The translations under genes and the position numbers were made by a program. The notes below the pieces were generated by a model, which worked only from the letters and a program-made list of their open reading frames with translations, was not told the DNA's origin and searched no databases. Positions 40,827 to 51,416 of a stretch of 64,000 nt of DNA are shown piece after piece. The stretch is from positions 146,631,810 through 146,695,809 of the forward strand of contig CM059186.1 of NCBI GenBank assembly GCA_030323885.1, given 5' to 3'. The DNA comes from Branchipolynoe longqiensis. Taxonomy: Eukaryota > Annelida > Polychaeta > Phyllodocida > Polynoidae. The first letter of the stretch is position 1, and each line of letters starts with the position of its first letter.

Positions 40827-42176
40827 TCAGCAAAAATCCGATTTCTCAGTCGCGTTTTCGTTGGATGCACCTTGTGTTCGTCTCTCGAGTTGCCGCTTTT
40901 TGTTGTTGCACTCTGTTTCTTTATGGGGGTTAGCCCTGCGGTACTTGTTTGCGCACCACGCACAAAGGTGGGCAAATCGTTCTACCCCGGTTCCGTGGGA
41001 TGTGGTGAAGCCGCAGTCTTGGCCCGTGTTCCATCGATGGCATGGCCGGCCGTCGGTTTCATAGTTGAACTCGGGCCGCCTGTATTGTTGGTATGCTGGT
41101 GTTGAGGTGGTGTCTGTCCTTTGGTTCTGCGTGTCATCGGTGTGTGGGGGAGGTGTACGTTGGGCCCTTCTGGTTGTTGTGGATCGTTTCTGTGCCTGGA
41201 TGCTCCTCTGTCCAGTAAGGCACGCGTCTCGCTGCACGTCCTTTATGGCCGTAGGATCTCTCCATGCCCTCGGGAGCCTGCCGTCATCTATCATGTTAAA
41301 AATCCTTTCGGACCATGCGAGACAGGTCTCCCACTCCCACTCTGCCGCCATCTCCACTATCTGTTCGACGTGGTCTGCGAGTGGGTCAATCCAGCTTGTG
41401 GGCACCGTGGGGTCTTTCGCCATCCTGTGTATGGCGGACAAGTATTCGAACCAGGTGCTCTCGCCCTGCCCCACCTTCCCCTTCTGTTCTGCCCGTATTA
41501 CAAATGTGTGTGGAAGTAGTGGTTTCCTACCTCTGTGCTGCTTGTTGTAGCCATTGCCTTGTGTTATGATGTCGTCCATTATCTTCCGGTGTGCTCGTTC
41601 ATCTTCGGAGGATGGGGAGCGTCTGGATGCGCGCGGTCTACGTTCTCTCCCTCTTGCGGCGTCGCTGTCTCTCCGGTCGTTATGCCTCTTGCGTGTGGTG
41701 GAGGAGGGGCGCCATGCTCGCCCGTGTTCTGGTGAGGAGGATGGTTCACGGTTGCGGTTGCGGCGGTTGGTGTGGTGGTCGGAGTTACGTCGGCTGTTGG
41801 ATGTTCGGGAGGAGGATGCTGATGATCCTTGGCTGTTGGATCGCTTCCTTTTTTGTTTAGATGTTTCCATGGCCGTAACCCTCTCCATCATGGTTCTGTT
41901 GAGCTCGGCCTGCTGGGCTAGTGTTTCCGTGAGTGTTTGCTGTAAGGCGGCCATCTGTGCGGTTGGGTCGATTGGTTCTTTTGGGATGGTATGTGACAGG
42001 ACCTCGGCTGGCGGGGCTCGGGTGGCGGTGGCGCGCGGTCTGCCTCGTGTGCGTGTGGTTGGTGTTGCGTCTGTGGCGGCGGCTGCTGGCGCTGGCGCGG
42101 GTGTAGGTGCAGGTGGAGCGTCCGTGTGGTCAGATGCGTCAGTGTTGCGTCTAGTGCGTTTAGTTGTGCGGGCCAT
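40827..42176 (-). CDS. Gag-like protein of element 1
   Basis: 449 residues from the ATG at 42176; an earlier GTG at 42248 is less likely. The N-terminus is basic (ARTTKRTRR) with an Ala/Pro-rich low-complexity part and a short coiled-coil-like helix (QMAALQQTLTETLAQQAEL). An Arg/Ser-rich region follows, then a conserved block ending in IFNMIDDGRLPRAWRDPTAI. It finishes with a Cys/His cluster (CHRWNTGQDCGF, CAWCANKYRR) that may bind nucleic acid. The DGRLPxxWRDPxAI motif is shared with element 2, which supports gag-like identity. Presumed role: packaging element RNA. It ends 24 nt before the RT start. Confidence 0.85.
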   Translation of the reverse strand: MARTTKRTRRNTDASDHTDAPPAPTPAPAPAAAATDATPTTRTRGRPRATATRAPPAEVLSHTIPKEPIDPTAQMAALQQTLTETLAQQAELNRTMMERVTAMETSKQKRKRSNSQGSSASSSRTSNSRRNSDHHTNRRNRNREPSSSPEHGRAWRPSSTTRKRHNDRRDSDAARGRERRPRASRRSPSSEDERAHRKIMDDIITQGNGYNKQHRGRKPLLPHTFVIRAEQKGKVGQGESTWFEYLSAIHRMAKDPTVPTSWIDPLADHVEQIVEMAAEWEWETCLAWSERIFNMIDDGRLPRAWRDPTAIKDVQRDACLTGQRSIQAQKRSTTTRRAQRTPPPHTDDTQNQRTDTTSTPAYQQYRRPEFNYETDGRPCHRWNTGQDCGFTTSHGTGVERFAHLCAWCANKYRRANPHKETECNNKKRQLERRTQGASNENATEKSDFC

Positions 42177-42179
42177 TTT

Positions 42180-43245
42180 TCCTTTTGACGTGGCGTGCAG
42201 GTGGTCAGTTTGCGTCAGGCGGGTCGGTCGGTGAGTCGAGCAGCTCACGGTCTTGGCGAGGCGTGTGTAACCGTCGCTTGGTTGGTGCGGGTTGTGGAGT
42301 TTGCCTTGTCCGGGGGCGGTGCAGTGTCGGTAGTGGGGCCGGGCTCAGGTAGTGCTTCGGGCGTGCCGGTAGGGTGGCACCTGAGTTGATGTAGAGGTGG
42401 AGTTGTTGTTCTCGCTGTGATGCCAGGCGTTTGTTTGTCCGTGGTGTGTTTTCCGCGGGCGGTGCAGTGTCAGTAGTGGCGCCGTGTGGTTTGTGTGTTG
42501 TTGGTGGCAGTAGTGTGGCGGTTCTCGTTATCCAGTGGTGGCGCCGTTCGTTTGACTATCGTGACAGGCGGTGTGTTATTCGCGGCGTGTGTGTGCACAC
42601 GGCGTGCCGACGGTTGAGTCGAGCAGCTCGTGGGCGCGGGGTGCTGTAGCGCTTGTGACAGGCTGGCTTGGATGGAGAGCGAGCCGGGTGGCGATTGTAG
42701 GGCGGGCTGGTTGGTTGTTTAGCGAGCGAGCCGAGTGGCGCCGTGTGGCTTGTGTGTTGCTGGTGGGCAGTAGTATGGTGCGTTCTCGGTGCGGTGTGCC
42801 GATCGGTGTAGTGTGTAGCGGGCCGAGTGTTTAGGTAGTTTGTTGTTTTCGGTACGGGGTTGTTCGCGGTGTGCGTCGTGCCGAGCGGTGCAGTGGCGGT
42901 AGAGGCGAGTAGCTCGTGATAGGTTAGGTTGGTGCTTACTTGCTGGTTGACGGGCTTGTTCGTCCGGCTGCGGGGAGTGGAGTGGTGTGGCGTGCCTGTT
43001 GGCAGGGTGGAGAGCGAGCCGGGTGGCGGTTTGTAGCGCGAGCCGGGTGTTTGTCTGGAGAGCAAGCCGGGTGGCTGTTTGGAGAGCGAGCCGGGTGGCT
43101 ATTTGGAGAGCGAGTGTGTAGTGGTGAGCTGGGCTGGTTGTTGGGCCGGTCGTGCCGTCGTGTTGTCCGTGGTCTGTTGGAGGGCAAGCCGGGTGGCTGG
43201 TATGGAGGGCGAGCCGGGGTGGCTGTTTGGAGAGCGAGCCGGTTG
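42180..43245. repeat. Repeat-rich 5' region of element 1
   Basis: GAGAGCGAGCCGGGTGGC-type units of ~30 bp lie tandemly at 43005-43240. Longer-range copies of GGTGCAGTGTCRGTAGTGG (42316, 42462, 42885) and GAGTCGAGCAGCTC (42233, 42612) are also present. It is upstream of the gag-like ATG on the coding strand, so this is probably the leader or a promoter array. ORFs in it are artefacts. Confidence 0.6.
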
Positions 43246-43293
43246 GGGGGGGGGGGGGGGGGGGGGGGGGGGTGGGGGGGGGGGGGGGAGGGG
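43246..43293. repeat. Poly-G tract
   Basis: Two long G runs separated by a single T. True length is uncertain. Confidence 0.9.
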
Positions 43294-43399
43294 GGTGGGT
43301 GTGGGCAGGGGAGGGAGGGTAGGGCTCCTCGTACGCGTGTAAATTATCCATGTTGGTATACCATCATGAACAATTCCCTTCTACGCGTTTATACTCACA

Positions 43400-43500
43400 T
43401 AATTTGTTATATATATATATATCTGATATTGGTATTACATATATATATATATATCTGATATTGGTATTACATACCAATATCAGAGATTATATATATAAAA
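43400..43500. repeat. AT microsatellite with direct repeat and perfect hairpin
   Basis: CTGATATTGGTATTACAT occurs twice separated by (AT)n. The second copy pairs with ATACCAATATCAG just downstream to make a 12 bp stem with a 5 nt loop. Non-coding. Confidence 0.85.
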
Positions 43501-43724
43501 CGTATACAATATTGGTTTTCTTAACAATATTCAGGCCAAGCATTCAACGACATTAATATATATATAAGTGAATCCGAAATTACTGCAAATATCCTCCAGG
43601 CTTCATCGTTTCATATCAGTAATACTGATCGCTCTTTAATGCCGGGCCGAAACAGGTGCAAGCTGACCCCTAAGGGATGTGTACCAGCTCCCTCCTCTTC
43701 CACCCATCCCCATCCTTCTCTCTG

Positions 43725-44155
43725 CCACCGCCACCTTCACCGCCACTGCCAACTCCACCACCACCACCAACTCCACCACCACCACCGCCAAGGCAAACTC
43801 CACCACCACCGCCAACTCCACCACCACCACTGCCACCACCACCGCCAACTCCGCCACCGCCACCACCAACTCCACGACCACCGCCACCACCACCACCACT
43901 GCCAACTCGACCATCACCGCTACCACTGCCGCCACCACCGCCACCACCACCACCAACTCCACCACCACCGCCTCCGCCACCACCACCACCACCGCCAACT
44001 CCATGACCACCACCACCGCCACCACCATCAACACCCCACTGCCACCACCACCACCACCAACACACCACCCCCAGCGCCACCACCACCAACACACCACCAC
44101 TGCCGCCACCGCCACCGCCACCGCCACCACCAGCGCCACCACCGCCAGCATCACT
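43725..44155. repeat. (CCA)n/(CCG)n trinucleotide array
   Basis: About 430 bp of CCACCACCACCGCCA-type triplets with longer words such as GCCAACTCCACCACC. Being a triplet array, three plus frames are open (His, Pro or Thr rich) and the minus frames give Val/Gly runs. None has a plausible start or domain. Confidence 0.93.
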
Positions 44156-44329
44156 ACTAGCGCTCTTCTACCCGGGACCTTGGGCGATAATACAATCAGC
44201 TGGCGGGATAGGCGATACTACTACTAAGGGTGGCACTATTTCGCTGCGGGCTAAAATGCTGTTGGACCCATTAAAGAGATTGCCCTGCGCTGAGTGTGGC
44301 ATCGCTCTCTGCGTCACCGCCCTCTTCAT

Positions 44330-44845
44330 CACGTGACCTGGCGTCTTTCCACTTCAGGTTCCGGTCTATGCATTATTGTAAAAGCGTTACCTTGATGCAG
44401 CGTTCCCTTCGCATCGGCCGAATAACGCTTGTAGTCATGCGCCAAAAACATAGTCCCATAGTGAACAGCAAAACAAAGAAGTAGAAAAAAAGTTCTGTGG
44501 GACTACTGCAATAAGAGTTGAGATATCATGTTTATTATTAGTAGGCATCCTAGAGGTTAGTCCTCGTGGTCAATATATAATAATATGTATCCCGAGGTAT
44601 GTGGGTGCATTTCCACTTCCGGTTCCGATCTACACATTATTGTAAATGCGTTATTACCTTCATACACCCTTCCCTTCACATCGACCGAATAATGCTTGTA
44701 GTCATGCGTCAAAAATATAGTCCCATAGTGAACTGCAAAAAAAAAAAAAAAAAAGTTCTTTTCTATCGCGATAAAGGGTGAGATATTATTGCACTCATGT
44801 GTATGCATCATAGTAGTTAATCTTTGTGATCAATATGGGTACGCC
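44330..44845. repeat. Tandem duplication, unit ~265 bp, two diverged copies
   Basis: 'TTCCACTTCAGGTTCCGGTC' through 'CTTGTAGTCATGCGCCAAAA' at 44347-44455 recurs at 44610-44715. Matching A-runs (44475-44490; A18 at 44738-44755) follow, then 'gagatatYat'. Overall similarity by eye is around 80 percent. Unidentified and non-coding. Confidence 0.75.
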
Positions 44846-45157
44846 GAGTTACGCTGGTCTGTCACGAATGCTGAAGGTGCGACCCAACAAGCCGGGTTTG
44901 CAGCTTCACCTAAAAGGCGGGATTTGGGGGAGGTGGTGAACGTACATACAACAACAAAAAAAAGCATGGTAGTTTATCTACTGACAAAATATTTGCAACG
45001 ACAATTTCACTGCAATCTTGCAGGAGATTTACGACAAGAATCCGACCTAGTTTTAATCATTGGGAGGCATGTGGTTATAGGTACAAAGCATAGTTCAACA
45101 ATATGGTCTCTAGTGAAGGACAGGGTGGAATTGAGTGGCACCAACCATAGCTGAAGG

Positions 45158-45645
45158 TGGGATGGTCCGATGACGTTGGAATCTTTACCTTATTTTGTAT
45201 ATAAATATATCAAATTGATCATTATAACCTACTAATCATTAGTCCGGAGTAATTTTGATGAAAACTTGCTAATTTTGGAGCAATTTGAGCTGAAAGAACC
45301 AACAATAATTTTGACAAGCTTTCCAAAACTCCTCTCGCTATTGAGATCTCGCGAAGACCATGTGATGTGGAATGACCTAATTCAAATATAGCCTGGTTGG
45401 AATCAAAGCAAGGCTAATGAATGCACGAGACTGACCTAATTGGATAATGGTGTCCCTCTTTAATGGCTGTCTCAAAGTAGGTGTCCAAAGGGATAGGGTA
45501 ATAAATTCACTGATTATTCTGTCCATGCTGTCCCAAAACCTTAGCTAATGCACCAGTATTTAAGTTGGATATATATAATCAAATGTAGACAAATGTTTTT
45601 GTTTTGAAGAGAAATGTTTCATCGGACCATGCAACATTAAGCTGA
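45158..45645. mobile_element. MITE-T-related copy
   Basis: The left end GGATGGTCCGATGACG and the right end CATCGGACCATGCAACATTAA are MITE-T-like termini. Body phrases such as 'caaattgatcattataacct' and 'gataatggtgtccctct' are shared with 52832-53290. Both sides carry AGCTGAAGGTGSGA, perhaps pre-existing repeat. Confidence 0.55.
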
Positions 45646-45824
45646 AGGTGCGACCCGGCATGTTGGGTGGCAGCATCCTTTCCTGGGGAACCAGCAGATC
45701 TAGGAATGCCTGAATTTGAAATCACTCCCTGCACACAGTTGTAATATTATACAGGCCGATTTGTAAGTATAAACCTGCCTTTGTTTGGGTTAAATTATAA
45801 TACACAATCACCACATTATCTATT

Positions 45825-46050
45825 GATACGTGGCAAGGAAGGAGAGACGAGGGAGTTGGAATAAAGACATTTATTCAAAGGCAGTAGCAATACGGGTACA
45901 TGGTCAAATGGGTAACTGCATCAAGGATAAATGTCAAGGTAGTGTCCCAATGAGGTAAAGAGTCAATGTCCAGAGGGCCATGCCCGAGGCCAATGTCTAT
46001 CGGGGGCATGAACCAGGAGGGGAGGGAGGTGGCCCGAGGAGCCCTCCACC
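45825..46050 (-). repeat. B2 repeat, outer 3' end of element 2
   Basis: 226 bp from GATACGTGGCAAGGAAGG to GCCCTCCACC. It matches B1 except for one base (CCC versus CC in GTGTCCCAATG). Next base outwards is host TATT. Confidence 0.93.
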
Positions 46051-46090
46051 TAAGAGGAAGGAAGGGTTGAAAGTAGGGTAGGTGGGTGGA

Positions 46091-46292
46091 GAAAATAGGT
46101 CCGGGCCTGGAGGGTGATGAAGGCGAGTGGCTAGGAGCAGCTAGGGCGGCCGGTTATAAGGGCCAGAGAGAGGGGGGGGGGGGTTATGTAATAGTCCAAC
46201 GGTCTAGGCAGGGGGGGAGAGGAGAAAGGGGGAGGGGGGGGGGGGGGTCCTCTTCCCCGCCACGAATCAAACGCAATGCGAGCATTACGACC
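46091..46292 (-). repeat. A2 repeat of element 2
   Basis: It runs from GAAAATAGGTCCGGGCC to GCATTACGACC. Same as A1 with small differences and variable G-run length. Ends exactly at the B1 start. Confidence 0.92.
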
Positions 46293-46517
46293 GATACGTG
46301 GCAAGGAAGGAGAGACGAGGGAGTTGGAATAAAGACATTTATTCAAAGGCAGTAGCAATACGGGTACATGGTCAAATGGGTAACTGCATCAAGGATAAAT
46401 GTCAAGGTAGTGTCCAATGAGGTAAAGAGTCAATGTCCAGAGGGCCATGCCCGAGGCCAATGTCTATCGGGGGCATGAACCAGGAGGGGAGGGAGGTGGC
46501 CCGAGGAGCCCTCCACC
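46293..46517 (-). repeat. B1 repeat of element 2
   Basis: 225 bp, near-identical to B2. It overlaps the region downstream of the recombinase catalytic tyrosine on the coding strand. Confidence 0.93.
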
Positions 46518-47480
46518 AAAAACTGAGGAGAGGGCTCGAGGGGCACCTGAGGCGGCGATCCGAGGAACGTAGGCGTGGACCGAGGCGGAGGTCCAGGTCC
46601 CCTGCTCCCATGATCTCGGAGAGGGGGAACGCCAGCGCGCTGACAGGCCTGGGCGGCTCCCCGGCGGAGGCTGTGTAGGGTGTAGCCGTCGGGGGCCGGC
46701 ACCCCGAGGGCCGCGAGGGCGCCTCGGAGGATGGCAGTGAGCGTTCCGAGGGTCGAGGGGCCGGCCCGACGGCATGATGAAGGCTGGATCGGCGGGGCAG
46801 GCCGGGGCCAAGGCCACCGAGGCGGCCCAGGGCGGCGACGGGGCAGAGGGCACGGCCCGGGGCGAGGCCGGGATGAAGAGGGCGACCGCCCCCGAGGGCA
46901 GCGCGATGCTCTTTGTAGTCCGGAGGGTGACGCGCAGTCCCCCCGGGGGGCGGGGGCGACATCGGCGCCGAGTGATGGGTGTGCGGGCCGCCCCACACCT
47001 CGGGGCTGGGGGGAGAGGAGGCTAGACTGCCGGAGCATCCGTAGTACCGAGGAGGAGGGGCGGCCCGGGGGACGACGCCCGAGGGCCCGGCGAGGGCGAG
47101 GTGGTGGGCGACGGCGGCGAGGATGGCGGGCGTCGAGAGGCGGCGGCGGCGGGGCGGGCGACGTGGCCGGAGGCCCGCTCCCCCCCGCGGACAGACGTCT
47201 CTGGCGAGGCGCGAGGCGAATGCGGTAGGGTCGCCCCCGGCGGCCTCGAGCCAGGAGCGGCGGCCCCGGAGAGGGCATTCCGGACGGAGCCCGGCGCCAT
47301 GGGCCGGGCGTAGAGGGAGGCGGTGTAGGCGGCGACGATCGAAGGGCGTCGGGGCGGGCGAGGGGATCCCAGTGGTGGCCCGAGGCGAACTGTACGTAGC
47401 CTCGGGCCTGCCGGCGTCGGTTCCGCCAGGTGGAAGGGGCGAGGGCGGCGATGCGGAGTCCGTCCACGGCAGCAACCTCA
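46518..47480 (-). pseudogene. Tyrosine recombinase of element 2, frameshifted
   Basis: The N-terminal domain reads IAALAPSTWRNRRRQARGYV (about 47440), homologous to element 1. After several frame changes the catalytic part shows YTLHSLRRGAAQAC (HxxR motif, about 46675) and, in a neighbouring frame, PLSEIMGAG plus GTWTSASVHAYVP, where Tyr is the candidate nucleophile (about 46580). The domain order and spacing fit a DIRS/Ngaro recombinase, which would join circular DNA to the chromosome. At least three frame changes make this copy non-functional as written, although G/C homopolymers make sequencing error possible. Confidence 0.8.
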
Positions 47481-47498
47481 GTAGCGGTGTACCCTGGA

Positions 47499-49230
47499 TC
47501 AGAGGGCAGGGTTGTAGGGGAAGTCGTCATGGTCGGCCTCGGCCCGCTCAAGCCCGAGGCGAGCAACCTCGTCTCGGGCGACGCCCGCCCAACGACCGGG
47601 GAGGTGGGCGCGGCTGAGGGCGTCGGCCAGGACGAGGTCGGCGCCGGGCTTGTGGAGGATGGTGAGCTCGAAGCAGGCCTCGGCCGCCATGAGCCAGAGC
47701 TCCCGGGCGCATGTCCCGAGGGTGAGGTCGCGGGCCCGTCCCGAGTCGAGGGAGGCGGCGGAGGCCATGTTGTCCGTGTTGATGACAACATTGGCCCCCG
47801 CGACGTCAGCTGGGAGGAGGGTGCGGAGGGCCACGACCAGGTTGACCGCCTCGAGCTCGTGGATAGTGGGGAAAGCGGGGCGCGGAAGGCCCTCGAGTAC
47901 CCTCGGGCGTAGTACCGCCGCTGGGGGGAGAAGGCCCCGCCCCCGGTGAGGCATGAGTCGCACTCGATGACGATCCTCCGGGTCCCCCAGCGGCCGGAGG
48001 AGGTGGAGGCCGTTGGAGGCGCGCGCCGTAAGCCGCGAACCAGGCCAGGTCCCGGTGGAGGGCGTCATCCCCGAGGGTGATGGCGGCGAACCCGTGGCAG
48101 CTGCGCAGGGCCGCGAGGAGCCGCGCCATGAACTTCCTCGCGGGCAGGACGCAGCTGCCGACGTGGTTGAGGCGGCCGAGGATACTCTGCAGCTCCTGGC
48201 GCCCGAGGGTCGGGCGGGTGGCCCGAGCCTCGCAGTCGGCGACCAGCTCGTCGACCTTTGTCGGGGGGCGATGCGAATCGTCATGGCTTCGCTATCGACG
48301 GCGAATCCGAGCCAGGAGACTCGCATCGCCGGAGGGTGGCACTTCCCGGGGGCGACCTCCAGGCCAAGGGCTGCCGACGAGGGGCAATGAAAGCCGTCGA
48401 ATGCCTGCCGCGCCCTGAGGTAGGTGAGCTCACACCCGACAAAGTCGTCAACGTATACGAGGGCGTGGAAGCCCTCGCGCCGGAGGATCCAGGCCACCGC
48501 GGCGGTCACTCTGACGCAGGCGGCGCCCGAGGAGCGGCAGCCGAAGGGGGAGGGCGAGGTCGACATATGTCGCCCCCTCAAAGGCGATCCCATATAGGGG
48601 GCAGGAGAGGGGGTCGGCCCGGAGCTGGCGGTAGGCCCTGGAGATATCGGCGGTCCAGGTGTAGGCCCCGGCGCCGAGTCCGATGAGGCGGCGGCCCACG
48701 TCGGCCACGGAAGGGAGCCGGTAGGCGTGGGGGCCTACCGAGATATTCTCGGCGGGGTGTATGCCAGCGTTGACGCTGTGGCCAGGGGTGGTAGGATAGG
48801 TCGACGATGACCCGCCTCTTTCCCGGGTCGGATTTGGGGCGGGTCATCATGGGGGAGACCTGGGCCCAGGGGGTAAAGGGGGGGGGGTGGTGAAAGGGGC
48901 CGGCGAGGGCACCGTGGGCGAGCTCTGTTGTGATAAAGTCGCGGAGGTGGGATTGGTGCTCTGGGGCCTCCCGGTGGTTGGTGTATGTAGGGCGGGGGGG
49001 GGGGGGTGCTGGCGGAGTAATTGGCGGGGAAGCCATATTCGAGGAGGTCTACGAGGTCGCTGTCAGGGTGGTCTCGGAGGCGGGTGCGCGCCAGGCGGGG
49101 ATGTGTAAGCCAGAGGGAAGGGGGATGCGGGGCGGCCAAAAAATTGGGGAGGCCCGCATCGCGGAGGGCGTGGTAGGCTCGGGAGAAGGTGGCGGTGGCG
49201 GCTCCAGGCGGCGCCGGAGAGGTGGGGGCC
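47499..49230 (-). pseudogene. RT-RNase H of element 2, frameshifted
   Basis: In consecutive frames: HPRLARTRLRDHPDSDLVDL; ELAHGALAGPFHHPP and MTRPKSDPGKRRVIVDLSY; YTWTADISRAYRQLRADPL; then a long frame (from 48593) with ALVYVDDFVG (catalytic DD), VINTDNMASAASLDSGRA and LVLADALSRAHL (RNase H), stopping at 47499. Same motif order as element 1. At least three frameshifts between 48480 and 49050, next to G-runs (for example 49001-49010). RT would copy element RNA. Product not made from this sequence unless errors are present. Confidence 0.85.
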
Positions 49231-49236
49231 ATATGG

Positions 49237-49980
49237 AGAGGAGGGTGGGGGCGGTAGGCGGCGGGGGTGGGGGCCGCATGAGGGGGCGGCGGGGAGGGTC
49301 TCCTGGATGCTAGGGCTGAGGACCTCGGCGACGGTTTCGCTGAGGTCGGTGGGGGGGGTTGGGGGAGTGGGGGGAGGCGGGGGGGGTTGGGGGGGGAGGG
49401 TGAGGGAGGGGGGAGGGGGGTGGGGAGAGGGAGGTGCGGGCGGGGTCGGAGAGGGGGGGCGGGCGAAGGCGTGGGGGGAGGGGGGGTGGCGGCGGGGTGC
49501 GGGGGCGGGCGCGGGGGGGCGGGGGGAGCGGAAACCGGGGAGGCGGCCTATGTAGGCAGTGTCGCCTGGGCCGGGTGTAGGGGGGGGGGGTTGGCGCGGC
49601 TGGTGCGGGTGCGGGGGTGGGCGGTGGTGCGGGTGCGGGTGCGGGGGTGGGAGGGGGGGGTGGGGGGGGCGAGGGCTGACGTGAGCGGGGAGATGAGAGG
49701 GACGGCGGTTGGCGGCGGCAAGAGATGTGAGGGTAGGGTGGGCGGCGGCCGGCAGGGTGGCGGTTGGCGAGGGCGTAGCGGGGGGGTGGTATCGGGTGTT
49801 GGCGGGCGGTCTGTGTCGGTGTGAGATCTGAGGGCGGGGGCGGTGTCGGGTGTTGGCCGGCCGTTTTCTCAGAGCGGGACGGTGTGTGTTATCGGGGGTG
49901 GGTGCGGGGGGGGGGTGTGTGTGCGGCGTGTGTGGGGTGTGTGGTGCGAGGGTGGGGGCCGCGTCGCCGCCGCCGGGCTA
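49237..49980. repeat. G-rich low-complexity spacer within element 2
   Basis: Long GGGGGTGGGGG/GCGGG runs between the gag-like and RT parts. Reading frames here are unreliable. Probably the Pro/Thr-rich N-terminal part of the RT ORF plus expansion, as in element 1, where the corresponding region is Thr/Pro/Gln-rich. Confidence 0.5.
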
Positions 49981-50049
49981 AAAATCCGGCGAGGTGATCG
50001 GGGGGGGCGGGTGAGGGGCGGTCGCGGGTGCGCTTTGTATAGCACACCG

Positions 50050-51284
50050 CCTCGCTATGGACGGTGAGGATACGGCGCACATTCGCACAATAAGCGCATG
50101 CGTGCCTCCTCCTCGCGCCCTGGTCGCCGTGGGCCTCGCCGGGGGGGGGCGAGGTCGCATGAGGCGGGATCCCTGTTCCAGGCGGGGCAGGGTATCCCGT
50201 ATGCCTCTCGGGTGTAGGGTGTGCGTGGGTCGGCGCCGGAGGGGCGGGAGTGTGTGGGGGTGGGGGTGGGGGGTGGGGCGAGCTCGGGTGGGGAGGAGGG
50301 GTCTGGCGCCGCCCCCGGAGGCAGTCGCGGGGGCGGTGATAATGTCCATGCGTAGAGTGTTGATTGCCACCGGGTCGCGCCAGCCCTCCGGGAGGCGGCC
50401 ATCGGCAATCCAGGCAAATATGGCCTCGGAGTAACGCCGGACTGTAGGCCAGGGATGTGTAATGGCGTCTCTGAGGACTGTCATGTTGTGATGTAGTAGT
50501 CCCGGGAGGCCGTCGGTGGGGAAGGAGGGGTGGGTCTCAAGGGTGCGCAGGGCGAGGTTATACTCCTCCATTGTGGCCTCGCCTCGCTTTAAAGCCTTTC
50601 CCTCGGGTCCCCTCTCTATCAAATCGTGGGGGAAAAGGTAACCTGGTGGAATACCTTTTCGGCGTCCGCTTCCCTGCGCCTCGGCGGACTCCAGGATTTC
50701 CCTCACTGCGTCGGCCGCGGATGCGGGGGGAGCGGTACGGGAGGCGGGTAGATGGCGGCGGGCTGGGGGGCGGCGGAGGCGGCCTGCTGGGTGGCGTAGT
50801 GGCCGCGCCGGAGGTAGGGCTGGTAGGTCGGATGGACATCGCTGGGAGGTCGTGGGGGCGGGCGTCGGCATCGGAGAGGCGGGGAGAGGAGGCGAGGGTG
50901 CGTGGTGGTGGGCGGCCCCCCTTCCTGTCCCGGCGGCGATGTCCTGCAGCATCTCTGCTATCCGCTCGGCTATGGACGGGGGCGGCAGGGGCCCGAGGCG
51001 GAGGCGGGGTGGCTTGTTCCCAGCGAGGCCCGAGGTGGGGCGAGGGCGAATGACTCGACCAGTGCCGTGAGGTGGTCGATGGCGCCGGCCTGGCTGTGCA
51101 TAGCGGCGGCCTGGGCGTCCATGCGAGCGTCCACGGCGCTCGCCCATGAGGTGGCCTCCGACTGGAGGCTGGGGGCGGCGGAGGTCGCGGAGGCGGCATC
51201 GTGCGAGGCGGCCGAGGCGCTCCGGCCTCGGCGCGATCCGCGGCGGCCCGGGGGGCGGCCCCGGGGGCGTGCGCCGGCTGGCAT
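50050..51284 (-). pseudogene. Gag-like ORF of element 2, frameshifted
   Basis: It starts at the ATG at 51284 (PAGARPRGRPPGRRGSRRG) and shifts frame near 51000. The conserved core follows: GYLFPHDLIERG, RYSEAIFAWIADGRLPEGWR and DPVAINTLRMD. After another shift, a CPAWNRDPASC cluster appears near 50210. The SEAIFxxIxDGRLPxxWRDPxAI pattern is shared with element 1, which identifies it. Function presumed as for element 1. Confidence 0.8.
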
Positions 51285-51416
51285 GATGACTGAGAGTAGC
51301 AGAGTGTGGGCCCGGTGGGCGAGGTGGCGTGAGGCGGGCGGCGTCGTGTGAGGCGCGTGAGGCGTGTCGCGTGAGGGGCAGCGTGATAGTGCCCGCGTGT
51401 GATGGGTGCCAAAGTA

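Larger units (their letters stand above)
37885..43340 (-). mobile_element. Tyrosine-recombinase retrotransposon 1 (DIRS/Ngaro type), 3' truncated
   Basis: On the minus strand: a repeat-rich 5' region (42180-43300), gag-like ORF, RT/RNase H ORF, then a tyrosine recombinase cut off after its N-terminal domain at about 37885. No terminal split repeat is recognisable, as expected if the 3' end is lost. It is 2.5 kb from the second, structurally complete element and homologous to it in all three ORFs, but clearly a different lineage (lower GC, intact ORFs). Confidence 0.85.

Noticed and set aside
42164..43458. Several ORFs of 60-210 codons upstream of the gag-like gene
   Set aside because: They lie in the repeat-rich leader of element 1, overlap one another in all frames and have no domain.
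43636..44227. Poly-His/Pro/Thr ORFs of 109-182 codons
   Set aside because: Triplet-repeat array; open in at least three frames at once.
47101..48686. Gly/Arg/Ala-rich plus-strand ORFs over element 2
   Set aside because: Antisense frames of GC-rich transposon sequence where stops are rare by composition.
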